DNA from: Saprospiraceae bacterium
Lineage (GTDB): Bacteria > Bacteroidota > Bacteroidia > Chitinophagales > Saprospiraceae
NCBI GenBank assembly: GCA_020628475.1
Contig: JAHDFB010000014.1
Span: forward strand, 1 to 53,722
Direction of reading: 5' to 3'
Length of the DNA: 53,722 bases
The notes under the pieces are model-generated. The model did not search any database. It saw only the letters and a list, made by a program, of their open reading frames with translations, and was not told where the DNA came from. This document shows positions 43,901 through 52,173 of the stretch, piece after piece (the first letter of the stretch is position 1; each line of letters starts with the position of its first letter). Made by a program: the position numbers and the translations under genes.

Positions 43901-45395
43901 GGTAATGCCTTCTACAGGAACCATTGCGGTTTGGGCGAGTGATTTTGACTTGAACAGTGAGGATAATTGTACTGAACAAGAAGATCTTGTCTTTTCTTTT
44001 TCTCCAACGCAGTCTGATCAAAGTCGAACATTTACCTGTGAAGATTTAGAAGGTCTTGATGAAAAATTCTTTGAGCTAGAGATTTACGTTCATGATGCAT
44101 CAGGGAATTATGATTTCTGTACATCGATGATTCGTATAACAGCAACGACGGCTTGTGATACTTCTAATACGATAATGATTGGAGGTGCTGTGTATACGGA
44201 GGATTTGGTAAAGATGGGAGAAGTTGAAATGTACATGGAATCTCTGGAAGATCTTGAAAATCTGAATACGATGACCGATGCGGAAGGAAACTATGCCTTT
44301 GCTAATATTTCTTCCATGATTAATTACACATTGACGCCAAATTATGAAGGCGATTATTTAAATGGGGTCAGTACCTTGGATATCATTTTGATCCAGAAGC
44401 ATATACTAGGATTAGAAGTATTCGATTCTCCGTATAAGGTGATTGCTGCCGATGTGGATGCATCAGAGAGTATTTCTGGAGCGGACATTGTCCAGCTACG
44501 TAAGTTGATTTTGGGTCATTTTGATGCACTGCCAAATAATAGTTCTTGGAAGTTTGTGGCTGAAGATCAAGAATTTACGGACCTATTTAATCCATGGCCT
44601 TTGGAGGAAAATATTGAACTTCTTTCAGATGATAGTTATATGTCGGAGGACTTTGTCAGTATCAAAGTAGGTGATGTAAATCTATCTAGGACAATGAATT
44701 TTTCTGGAGAAGAGGCAGAAACAAGAAACAATAAATCGCTTACTATTCTGTGGGAAGAGCAGATGCAAGATGGACAACATCAAATCGTATTTTCCTTGGA
44801 TGAGGAACAGCAAATTTCAGGTTGGCAATTATTCTTAGAAATGGATCATTTGGAAGGCTTGAAAGATATTCAATCGGAGATATTTAATCCGTCCGATGGA
44901 ATGATGCATATGCGAGCGGAAGGTGTAGCGATGGCCTTTTCTTCGGCTTACGCCCAAAGGGTTTCCGAAGAGTTATTTCGGTTAAATTTTGGGCCTATGA
45001 GCCCGCAAAAGATCTTCTTACACGAAGGTCAAATATTCAATGAAATATATGTTGAAAAAGAAAATGGAGAAATAGAGGTTCGCCGCGTTGAATTGAAGCG
45101 TAAAAAGGAGAATTCTGTATCCACGGAAATGATCGTGTATCAGAACCAACCGAATCCATTCACGGATTTCACAGAAATTAATTTCATGCTCGGACAAGGT
45201 GATTACGTTCGACTCGAAATCAGAAATATGGATGGTGCCTTGCTTTTAGAGAAAAATGGATTTTTCAAAAAAGGGATCAACCAATATAAAGTATACAAAA
45301 ACGAATTACCACTTGCCAGATCTGAAGGATTGTTGATTTATACCCTCATCAATTCGAACAGTCAAGTATCCAATAAAATGGTGGCAATTAAATAA
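40920..45395 (+). CDS. Giant secreted HYR-repeat / dockerin-like protein with T9SS sorting domain (paralog 1)
   Basis: This protein has about 1491 residues from ATG 40920. The in-frame TTG at 40881 would put 13 extra residues before the signal peptide, which ends near ATVSFGQ. A long cysteine-rich region of HYR-type repeats (about 110-1090) carries recurrent VDECTSQEITNNQLLKIEDNEAPDFNCP and DNTPPIAVCD-type units. Next come an SD-repeat-like fold and a dockerin type I-like module (about 1148-1205, GVSTLDIILIQKHILG and DVDASESISGADIVQLRKLILG, with two calcium-loop patterns). A T9SS type A domain (about 1410-1491, QNQPNPFTDFTEINFML) ends the protein. It is probably a surface adhesin or matrix protein. 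It is cotranscribed with its paralog, which starts 21 bp downstream. Confidence 0.85.
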   Translation: MNLHNTYFVFLKKGAWIVSQFLKKGGSISILMLLATVSFGQTTIDRTVACSCINNSAPLGQAQFYEELTISSSINETWYISSVSGLYQSNSPVPPEQQIPFSIGVSGDTMVADGLGNYTLEGIHIEDLGYSIELTNGVDTARLDNILCAYPNATIIGDIGICEGESIEYFVENPDPNYDYQWSISGQGNIVGAVDGSSIEVDWDDDGTGEEFVFVQVTGPNGCGQLVNITVEFEDNIILACNNQVQLAVSADCVLEVVPDDILESMKYDDLSYEITLIDPETGNEIPLGSPASDYLFDTLEISIEHLCSGNSCWGNIVFEDKYVPPLICENDTISCSANDSPEALGFPLPNTAVVTPNGPNTYIVGNFDACGDATLEYEDSELEMACNEDFASEITRTWTLTDFSGSTTSCQEFIRKTRTTVNDVVFPGDWDGVTNPVLLCDGNYPVLPNGNPDPSYTGMPSGGICDHINVSYVDLISEICGATYKVVRKWTVVDECTSQEITNNQLLKIEDNEAPDFNCPSSQTFDIVDDHSCDANVSVAVPTNYYDCSAVSFSAEIVQLDENGNVAGLITDMDLIGGQFIASDRALGEHRITYTALDECGFASSCSFSIYVVDNTPPIAVCDLATTIALDNAGNAIVPVSTFDNGSFDNCSVDRIEVSRGNNPCGASSGFSDHITLCCADANQDVMVTLRVVDMAGNMNTCMVMVSVQDKKAPILECPDNLTIPCTSDYSDLSIFGQATASDNCSVTITETSDIQVNSCGTGTIYRDFTAVDPAGNETVCTQIINLNNNNPFVYSDIIWPADYNTNNCVSPALDPDDLPSIYAYPILSVKPCSDPVFDYDDKVYTNASGACQTIFRTWTVIDQCTDNQFEFTQKLNINDNEKPVFEECSNKTLDGEETANCSYHIEYTKTVSDDCTLEEDLYISYTIDLDNNGGSDITGSSAQLNEALPVGVHAITWRAEDGCNNIETCTELITIIDAKKPTPYCLGGISTVVMPSTGTIAVWASDFDLNSEDNCTEQEDLVFSFSPTQSDQSRTFTCEDLEGLDEKFFELEIYVHDASGNYDFCTSMIRITATTACDTSNTIMIGGAVYTEDLVKMGEVEMYMESLEDLENLNTMTDAEGNYAFANISSMINYTLTPNYEGDYLNGVSTLDIILIQKHILGLEVFDSPYKVIAADVDASESISGADIVQLRKLILGHFDALPNNSSWKFVAEDQEFTDLFNPWPLEENIELLSDDSYMSEDFVSIKVGDVNLSRTMNFSGEEAETRNNKSLTILWEEQMQDGQHQIVFSLDEEQQISGWQLFLEMDHLEGLKDIQSEIFNPSDGMMHMRAEGVAMAFSSAYAQRVSEELFRLNFGPMSPQKIFLHEGQIFNEIYVEKENGEIEVRRVELKRKKENSVSTEMIVYQNQPNPFTDFTEINFMLGQGDYVRLEIRNMDGALLLEKNGFFKKGINQYKVYKNELPLARSEGLLIYTLINSNSQVSNKMVAIK

Positions 45396-45416
45396 TAATA
45401 AGAATACCAAAGACTT

Positions 45417-48400
45417 ATGAAAAGTATTATTGAAATAAACCTAGCCGAATTTGCTCACACCGTGAGTAGGTTGCGATTATTGAGGCTGAGTATAGTGACG
45501 TTCTTATTGAGTCTCTGCTTTTGTCAAATAATGTTTGCTCAATCCAATTTTGATTTGGCATTGACAATCTCGCCGACACAAGATGAACCTGTATCGCCAG
45601 GAGAGATGGCTAATTTTACCATTGAAGTCTTCAATCAAGGAGATATTCCAGCACAAAATATCAAAGTGGTGGATTATATTCCGGAAGGTTTGAAGTTTAC
45701 TTCTGTTGGAAATACGGGCTGGTCCTCAATTGGTTCAAGAGCCATAACGACTATCACACAGGTAATCATGCCGGGAGAATCTCAACAGGTATTTTTAAAC
45801 CTATTATTAGAACCTGATGCGAATCCACATAATATAAGCAACTATGCGGAAATTGCTCTGACTCAAGATGATCAAGGGAATGATACCACCAATGATGATA
45901 TCGATTCCTCGGCAGATTCAGATGATGATAATGATGCTGGTGCCTTTCCATTTACGGAAACGGATGATTATATAGACGGAACAGGTATTCTGGACGAAGA
46001 TGATCATGATGTTGCCTTATTAATCATTTGTGGACAAAACGCTTGTAATGATCAGGTCAATATATCGTTAAACGCAAATTGTAGCATTGAGATCTTAGCT
46101 GATATGATCGTTGAGAATCCAGATTATCCAGATGGAGCTTATACAGTTGTATTAGAAGATGAAGAAGGGAATGTATTACCGTCCAACATGGTTGACGGAT
46201 CGCATGTAGGTATGACACTGAAAGTGACGGCATTTATTCCAGGTTGTGAGTCTAGCGGATGTTGGGGCTTTGCCACGATAGAAGATAAATTTGCGATAGA
46301 ATTATTCTGTCAAGTTGATACAGTTGATTGTGGAGACGAAGATCCTGCGATTTTGGGATTACCTTTATCTCCGGGGGAAACCTATTATCCGTATGGTGAA
46401 AATAGTTTTGTGGTACCAGGTGTTAATGGATGTAGTGATATTATCTTGAGTTATGAAGATGATATTGAGATGTTACCTTGTCAAACGGGCTCGCCATATG
46501 TGGCAAGAGTGTACAGAGAATGGATTGCAGTGGATGGAGTAGGGAATGAAAATTCTTGTACATCAGTTATATACGTTCGTAAAGGCAATCTGAGCGATGT
46601 CATTCCACCTCCAGACTTTATTAATAACCCATTGGCTTGTGGTGAATATCAGCAATTAGCAAATGGTAATCCAGATCCAAATGAAACTGGATTTCCAGTA
46701 GGAACTTCCTGTGCCAATATCATATCAGTTTTTGAAGATCTTGAAATCCCAAGCGGAACCTGTCCAGGTATTTTTGATATAGTGAGAGAATGGACCGTAG
46801 TTGATTGGTGCAATGGCGAAGATACTACGTTTCAGCAGGTTATTAAAATCATGGATAATGAAGCGCCAACTTGTAACGCACCAAGCCTTTTTACTGCGCC
46901 TTCCAATGCGGATAATTGTATGGGGGACATCGAGGTGGTTGATCCTACATTGATCGATAATTGTAGTAATACCTCTTATACCATTGCTTATAAGCCATTT
47001 ACGAATTTTAATAATAATTTCAACGATCTCATCACAGATGGAGTAGAAGGGAGTAATTCCAATTATACCATTACCGATTTGGAAGTTGGCCTTTACCGAA
47101 TTGCTTATTTCGCTACAGATGATTGTGGAAATACTTCGCAATGTATGGGAACCTTTGAAATCAAGGATGAACAGGTACCTACACCGATTTGTATTATTGA
47201 AACATCCGTGACATTGGATGGTTCAGGTTATGCATCCATTGAAGCGATTGACTTAGATAATGGTAGTATTGATAACTGTGCTATCGATCGATTTAGAGTA
47301 CGTAGAATGGAAGCCAATTGTGGATTCTCGAATACACAATTTAAAAGTAGTACGAATTTCTGTTGTGAAGATGCTGGTCAGACCGTGATGGTTGTATTCC
47401 GAGTGTACGACGAAGCTGGAAATTTCAATGATTGTATGGTGGCTGTAACAGTGATAGATGATCAAATTCCTACGATTATTTGTCCTGCTGATTTGACGCT
47501 AACCTGTTCAGAATATGATGCTTACAATCAAAACTTGCCTATCAGTTTGACAGGAGAGCCATTCACCAACGATAATTGTGATTTGGAACGGGATTATTTT
47601 GATACCAAGGCATTCAATGAATGTGGTGTTGGAATCGTGGTGCGTAATTGGTCGGTAACAGATCATGCAGGAAATTTAGCGACGTGTAAACAATACATAG
47701 AGATAGAAAGTGATTTTCAGTTTGAATCAAACATGATTCAATGGCCGGCAGACACGGAGGTAAATCAATGTTTAGGAGAAGAAATAGATCCAGACGCTAC
47801 TGGATTACCTATTTTGCCATCTGAAACATGTAGTAGCTTTACCATTGATTTTACAGATCAAATTATACAAACTACCGGTTCTGGATGTGGAGTTGTAGAA
47901 CGAACATTTGTGATCACGGATAATTGTGCATTAGATCCAAATAATAATTCATTTTCTTATATCCAAGAGATAGAAATTTTTGAAAATGAGGATCCAGTAT
48001 TTGATGTTTGTGAAGATATTACGATTAACGCCAATGATGAGGACTGTTCTGCTAATATTAATTACACAGCGAATGCAACGGATAATTGCTCACCTTCTTT
48101 CGCTTTAGATTATTCATATACGGTGGATTATTTTAATGATGGTAGTGTCGATGAGCAATCAACAGGAAAAACCTTAAATGGAACGTATCCAAGTGGAACG
48201 CACCGAGCAGTATTCTTCAGTACAGATGAATGTGGTAATACGGGAAATTGTGCCTTTTTGTTTACCATTTTGGATGGAAAAAATCCGACACCGATATGCT
48301 TACCAGTGTCTGTAACGCTGGATGATGATGGAGAGGTAGAGATTTGGGCGAGTGATTTCAATCATAAGTCCTTTGATAATTGTACCGCTGAAGATGATTT

Positions 48401-49823
48401 GGTCTTTAGTTTTTCTCCGGATATTGATGATCAGGTTCGAATATTTGATTGTGATGATTTAACCAATGGTGTTAACGGGGTCGTTTCTATACAAATGTAC
48501 GTTTGGGATCAGGCAGGAAATTTTGATTACTGTACAGTGACCTTGACCATTACTGATTCTCAGAATGTATGTCCAGATGCTGGTACCATTACAGCGGATC
48601 TTTCTGGTAAGATTATGAATATGGAAGATGAAGATTTTTCTTCAGTAGAGGTATACATTGAAGGCGAATCCATGGAAACAAAAATGAAAATAAGCGATGA
48701 TGCAGGGGGTTATATCTTTGATGCACTAAGTCTCTATGACAACTATACAGTGACTCCATCCAAGAATGATGATGCATTGAATGGTGTAACCACTCTGGAT
48801 ATCGTACGCATACAAAAGCATATTTTGGGATTGGATGTCTTTACTAATATGCAAGAATTTGTAGCAGCGGATGTTAATAATAATGCTTCCATTACGGGAG
48901 TAGATATTATACAATTGAGACGTTTGATATTGGGATTGTACGAAAATGATGAATTGCCAGATAATGACTCCTGGAGATTTATCCCGACAGTGTTTGAATG
49001 GAATGATGCATTTCCATTTGAATTTCCAGAACAAATTCAGATTAACAATTTGTTGGAATCTCAAGATAGCTTGATGTTTTACGGAATCAAAGTAGGAGAC
49101 GTGAATGGAACCGCACTTTTAAATCTGACATCTGAAATGGCGGACACTCGTTCGAAGCCTGAATTATTAGTAATTGAAGATCAGCGTCTGATGCGCGAAG
49201 AAATAATCAGCATTCCTGTCAGAATTCAGAATACAATGAATGTAGAAGGCTTCCAAATTGCATTGGATTTTGATCCAAGTATTGTTCAAGTTATTGCTGT
49301 CAATAGCCCGCTATTGGAATTGGATGACGAGAATTATCGAATAATAGGAAATACCGTATTCATTTCTTGGGATAAAATTGGTGGTGTCTATTTAGAAGAA
49401 CAAGATGTTCTTTTCACTCTCGATGTTTCAGCAAAACGCAACGGACTTCTGGAAGATCAAGATTTAATGTTGAATGAAGATTTTCCAACGGAGATTTTTG
49501 ATACCAATGAAAACGTTCGTGATTTGGTTCTAGAGTTGAGGCAGGGAGAAGAGCAAGTTAAATTGACGCAACTGATTCAAAATCAACCGAATCCATTCTC
49601 GGATTATACCTTGATTCCTTTTGAATTACAAGATGAGGGAACGGTACAGTGGACCTTAATGTCTGTGGATGGTCAAGAAATTCGTTCTGGAAATCGATCC
49701 TTTGAAGCGGGAGAACATGCCTTACGTTTCGAGGGGAACCAATTTGAAGAATCAGGCATCTATTTTTTGTTTTTGGAATCCGAAAAATGGCAAGCATCCG
49801 TCAAATTAATCAAAGTAGACTAG
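45417..49823 (+). CDS. Giant secreted DUF11 / HYR / dockerin / cohesin-like protein with T9SS sorting domain (paralog 2)
   Basis: This 1468-residue protein has a long signal sequence with a hydrophobic core LRLSIVTFLLSLCFCQIMFAQ-like segment. An N-terminal DUF11 domain (about 45-160, PGEMANFTIEVFNQGDIPAQNIKVVDYIPEGL) leads into HYR-type repeats (about 200-1060) homologous to the upstream paralog. A dockerin-like module (about 1121-1180, DVNNNASITGVDIIQLRRLILG) and a cohesin-like beta-sandwich (about 1250-1374, VEGFQIALDFDPSIVQVI) follow. A T9SS type A domain (about 1378-1468, QNQPNPFSDYTLIPF) closes it. Paralog 1 lacks the DUF11 domain. The gene begins 21 bp after paralog 1 and ends at a clear terminator. 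Confidence 0.85.
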   Translation: MKSIIEINLAEFAHTVSRLRLLRLSIVTFLLSLCFCQIMFAQSNFDLALTISPTQDEPVSPGEMANFTIEVFNQGDIPAQNIKVVDYIPEGLKFTSVGNTGWSSIGSRAITTITQVIMPGESQQVFLNLLLEPDANPHNISNYAEIALTQDDQGNDTTNDDIDSSADSDDDNDAGAFPFTETDDYIDGTGILDEDDHDVALLIICGQNACNDQVNISLNANCSIEILADMIVENPDYPDGAYTVVLEDEEGNVLPSNMVDGSHVGMTLKVTAFIPGCESSGCWGFATIEDKFAIELFCQVDTVDCGDEDPAILGLPLSPGETYYPYGENSFVVPGVNGCSDIILSYEDDIEMLPCQTGSPYVARVYREWIAVDGVGNENSCTSVIYVRKGNLSDVIPPPDFINNPLACGEYQQLANGNPDPNETGFPVGTSCANIISVFEDLEIPSGTCPGIFDIVREWTVVDWCNGEDTTFQQVIKIMDNEAPTCNAPSLFTAPSNADNCMGDIEVVDPTLIDNCSNTSYTIAYKPFTNFNNNFNDLITDGVEGSNSNYTITDLEVGLYRIAYFATDDCGNTSQCMGTFEIKDEQVPTPICIIETSVTLDGSGYASIEAIDLDNGSIDNCAIDRFRVRRMEANCGFSNTQFKSSTNFCCEDAGQTVMVVFRVYDEAGNFNDCMVAVTVIDDQIPTIICPADLTLTCSEYDAYNQNLPISLTGEPFTNDNCDLERDYFDTKAFNECGVGIVVRNWSVTDHAGNLATCKQYIEIESDFQFESNMIQWPADTEVNQCLGEEIDPDATGLPILPSETCSSFTIDFTDQIIQTTGSGCGVVERTFVITDNCALDPNNNSFSYIQEIEIFENEDPVFDVCEDITINANDEDCSANINYTANATDNCSPSFALDYSYTVDYFNDGSVDEQSTGKTLNGTYPSGTHRAVFFSTDECGNTGNCAFLFTILDGKNPTPICLPVSVTLDDDGEVEIWASDFNHKSFDNCTAEDDLVFSFSPDIDDQVRIFDCDDLTNGVNGVVSIQMYVWDQAGNFDYCTVTLTITDSQNVCPDAGTITADLSGKIMNMEDEDFSSVEVYIEGESMETKMKISDDAGGYIFDALSLYDNYTVTPSKNDDALNGVTTLDIVRIQKHILGLDVFTNMQEFVAADVNNNASITGVDIIQLRRLILGLYENDELPDNDSWRFIPTVFEWNDAFPFEFPEQIQINNLLESQDSLMFYGIKVGDVNGTALLNLTSEMADTRSKPELLVIEDQRLMREEIISIPVRIQNTMNVEGFQIALDFDPSIVQVIAVNSPLLELDDENYRIIGNTVFISWDKIGGVYLEEQDVLFTLDVSAKRNGLLEDQDLMLNEDFPTEIFDTNENVRDLVLELRQGEEQVKLTQLIQNQPNPFSDYTLIPFELQDEGTVQWTLMSVDGQEIRSGNRSFEAGEHALRFEGNQFEESGIYFLFLESEKWQASVKLIKVD

Positions 49824-49852
49824 TAAGAAATTTAAAATAAAGTTTTTGGTAT

Positions 49853-49892
49853 AAAGGCCGCATATTTCAATGATGAAGTATGTGGCTTTTTG
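49853..49892 (+). terminator. Terminator of the giant-protein operon
   Basis: A long stem with one bulged G has arms about 49853-49868 and 49876-49890, containing GCATATTTC and GAAGTATGT, and is followed by T5. It lies 29 bp after the paralog 2 stop. Confidence 0.75.
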
Positions 49893-49899
49893 GCATAAA

Positions 49900-49929
49900 A
49901 AAAAGAGCTGTAAAAGTACAACTCTTTTT
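49900..49929 (-). terminator. Terminator of the DUF2853 gene
   Basis: AAAAAGAGCTGT (49900-49911) pairs with ACAACTCTTTTT (49918-49929), 11 of 12 matched. On the minus strand it ends in a T8 run. It starts 18 bp after the DUF2853 stop and could work in both directions. Confidence 0.8.
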
Positions 49930-49947
49930 ATGTTTTTCGGAAAACGA

Positions 49948-50283
49948 TTATAAACTCGTTTTACCGTAATGATTCATTAAACAAGCGTATACAACAGCTC
50001 TTTTCTTGTTTCGAACGCTCATTCCATATTTTTCTCCAACTGATTTGATCGCCGCATCGATATCTTCATCTGAATCTTTGATCCCTAATTTTTTCTTCAC
50101 AAAGTTTTCTCTGATTCGAGCCAACTCATCTTTGTCACTGTACGCTACAAGAGAAGCATCTTTGTTGTATAGATTTGGTCCTAAGTATTTACCAACGACA
50201 CGCATCAGATCTTCAGTTATATTTTTATCAACTTCTTTAGCTGTAGAAAGCAATTTTACTACTTCATCATCAAATTTACCCAT
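49948..50283 (-). CDS. DUF2853 family protein
   Basis: This 111-residue all-helical soluble protein has the DUF2853 pattern: MGKFDDEVVKLLSTAKEV at the start, NLYNKDASLVAYSDKDELARIRENFVKKKLGI in the middle and GMSVRNKKRAVVYACLMNHYGK at the end. The family is small, conserved in Bacteroidota and proteobacteria, and of unknown function. It has its own -7 box upstream and terminator downstream. Confidence 0.88.
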   Translation of the reverse strand: MGKFDDEVVKLLSTAKEVDKNITEDLMRVVGKYLGPNLYNKDASLVAYSDKDELARIRENFVKKKLGIKDSDEDIDAAIKSVGEKYGMSVRNKKRAVVYACLMNHYGKTSL

Positions 50284-50312
50284 TATATAAAATTTTTATT
50301 ATTGAATGTAGA

Positions 50313-50320
50313 CAAATATA
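50313..50320 (-). promoter_or_regulatory. -7 box of the DUF2853 gene
   Basis: The minus strand reads TATATTTG, a perfect TAnnTTTG box, 29 bases upstream of the start codon. No clear -33 box is seen at 19-21 bp. Confidence 0.5.
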
Positions 50321-50375
50321 AAAAACTGCTTTTTAATTTACTATATATCAATAAAAAATAACATTTGAACCTATA

Positions 50376-50873
50376 TTATCTACCTCGGATACCCAATTCT
50401 ATTACTTGAAGATCTTTTATTAGTCCATTATTGATGGTAAATCGGCAAATGGTTCGGATTTTATGAAATCCATGATGACCGCAGGCACCTGGATTGATAT
50501 GTAAGAATTGATGTTTTTTATCAAACATAACTTTACAAATATGTGAATGACCACAAATGAACAATTGAGGCGGATCGGATTCAAAAATTGTTCGAACCCG
50601 TTTGTTGTATTTACCTGGATAACCACCGATATGTGTCATAAAAACATCCAAGCCTTCAACCGGTATTCGGATATCTCGTTCAAATTCATGGCGCAGTGCA
50701 CCATGATCAATGTTTCCAAAAACAGCACGGAGCGGTTTGATGCTCTGTAGTGTATCGGTTACGCTTCGATCACCAATATCACCCGCATGCCAGATTTCAT
50801 CACATTCTTCCAAATGCTTAAGAATATCTTCGTCCAAATGGCCGTGCGTGTCAGAAATTAAACCAATTCGCAT
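50376..50873 (-). CDS. YfcE/MJ0936-family metallophosphoesterase
   Basis: This 165-residue single-domain calcineurin-like phosphoesterase has complete metal-site motifs: GLISDTHGH (Asp8, His10), HAGDIGD (Asp32), FGNIDHG (Asn54), MTHIGGYPG and CGHSHI. Family members are cytoplasmic Mn/Ni-dependent phosphodiesterases with unclear natural substrates. The gene begins 1 bp after the stop of the PLP-enzyme gene, so the two are cotranscribed. Confidence 0.9.
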   Translation of the reverse strand: MRIGLISDTHGHLDEDILKHLEECDEIWHAGDIGDRSVTDTLQSIKPLRAVFGNIDHGALRHEFERDIRIPVEGLDVFMTHIGGYPGKYNKRVRTIFESDPPQLFICGHSHICKVMFDKKHQFLHINPGACGHHGFHKIRTICRFTINNGLIKDLQVIELGIRGR

Positions 50874-50874
50874 A

Positions 50875-52056
50875 TTACTGCATGGCTTGTAGTAAATCAG
50901 CTAAAATATCTTCTTCGTGCTCTATACCGACTGACATTCTAATCAAGCCATCCGTAATTCCATTGGCTATTCGCTGTTCCTTTGGAACATTGCGATGAGA
51001 CATAGAGGCAGGATGTAAAATAAGACTGTCGACATCACCAAGGGTAGGGGCTAAAGAGCAAAAATTAATCTTGTTCATAAACTGAATGCCTTTTTCAAGG
51101 CCACCTTTCAATTCAAAACTTAACATGCCGCCTCCATAAAGCATTTGTTTTTTTGCCAACTCATATTGAGGATTTGATAGTAAGAATGGATAGTTTACAT
51201 GATCTACGAGTGTAAGATCTTCCAATTGTTGAGCTAAGAATAAGGCATTTGAACTGTGCTTTTCCATTCGAAGTGCAAGTGTTTTCATACCATTATTGAC
51301 CAACCAAGCATCAAAGGGATTGCAGTTGGTTCCAATGAGCTTCATAGCATCCCAGATCTTGTTATAATTGCTCGTATCTTTTCCAACGATAATGCCTGCA
51401 ATGGAATTCCCATGCCCATTTAAATATTTGGTGGTGGAATGTACTACGTAATCAAAGCCGTATGATAATGGTTTTTGTAATAATGGTGTGCAAAAAGTAT
51501 TGTCAATGACTGTCAGAATTTGGTTCTTCTGAGCCACTTGTGCAATGAACTCTAAGTCCACACAAGCTAAGGAGGGATTAGCTGGAGATTCGCAATAGAT
51601 CATCTTAATGCTTGGATGCTGTTTAATGGATTCTAAGACAGCATCTTGATTACTTAAGTCTGTAAAGATGATTTCTACGCCTAACTTGGTGAGAAACTTT
51701 TTAAACAATTCTGTTGTGCCTCCATAAAGGTTGGCCTGTGTTAAAAGTTGATCTCCAGATTTAAGTTCAGCAAAGGTTAAGGTAGATATAGCTGCCATAC
51801 CAGAACTTACGAGAATCCCAAAACCTGAAACTTCTAGATCATAGCTTTCCATTTTTGCTATTTTTCTTGCCACAGTTTCCATCGTTGGATTTCCATATCT
51901 TCCATAGACATGCCCTTCTTCTTCACCTTTAAAAATTTGAATGCCTTGGTCGATATTCTCAAAATTGAAGGAAGAGGTAGCTAGTATTGGCAAATTGTGA
52001 GGCTTGGTTGTTTGCTCAAAATGCTCTTCGTGAACTATATAGGATTTAATTCGCAT
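50875..52056 (-). CDS. Trans-sulfuration PLP enzyme (cystathionine gamma-synthase/lyase type)
   Basis: This 393-residue enzyme starts at ATG 52056. The upstream in-frame start at 52119 would run through a predicted -7 box and add a non-family extension. It is a Cys/Met metabolism PLP enzyme with YGRYGNPTMETVARKIA, the GTTELF substrate loop, the PLP lysine Lys210 in HSTTKYLNGHGN, and the C-terminal HPASMSHRNVPKEQR segment. At the position where methionine gamma-lyases carry an active-site Cys (LYGC) this protein has Gly (LYGG), so cystathionine gamma-synthase or gamma-lyase is more likely than methioninase. The exact reaction cannot be fixed by reading. The YfcE-type gene follows. Confidence 0.85.
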   Translation of the reverse strand: MRIKSYIVHEEHFEQTTKPHNLPILATSSFNFENIDQGIQIFKGEEEGHVYGRYGNPTMETVARKIAKMESYDLEVSGFGILVSSGMAAISTLTFAELKSGDQLLTQANLYGGTTELFKKFLTKLGVEIIFTDLSNQDAVLESIKQHPSIKMIYCESPANPSLACVDLEFIAQVAQKNQILTVIDNTFCTPLLQKPLSYGFDYVVHSTTKYLNGHGNSIAGIIVGKDTSNYNKIWDAMKLIGTNCNPFDAWLVNNGMKTLALRMEKHSSNALFLAQQLEDLTLVDHVNYPFLLSNPQYELAKKQMLYGGGMLSFELKGGLEKGIQFMNKINFCSLAPTLGDVDSLILHPASMSHRNVPKEQRIANGITDGLIRMSVGIEHEEDILADLLQAMQ

Positions 52057-52079
52057 GCACTTAATATTTTTATTAAATC

Positions 52080-52087
52080 TAAAATTA
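52080..52087 (-). promoter_or_regulatory. Candidate -7 box of the trans-sulfuration gene
   Basis: The minus strand reads TAATTTTA (7 of 8 to TAnnTTTG), 23 bases before ATG 52056. It supports the shorter protein start. Confidence 0.35.
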
Positions 52088-52161
52088 GTTTTTTCTTTAA
52101 TAAGAACATCGAAAGCCACTATTAATCCATCTTGAATGAAGCTAAATCTTTATTTTCTAAG

Positions 52162-52169
52162 TATTTTTG
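52162..52169 (+). promoter_or_regulatory. -7 box of the rluD gene
   Basis: TATTTTTG matches TAnnTTTG exactly and ends 4 bases before ATG 52174. It lies inside the longer reading that begins at 52132, which argues for ATG 52174 as the real start and a very short or absent leader. Confidence 0.5.
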
Positions 52170-52173
52170 TGCC

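Noticed and set aside
50875-52056. Assignment as methionine gamma-lyase
   Set aside because: The active-site Cys typical of methioninases is Gly here (LYGG), so the call was kept at cystathionine gamma-synthase/lyase type.
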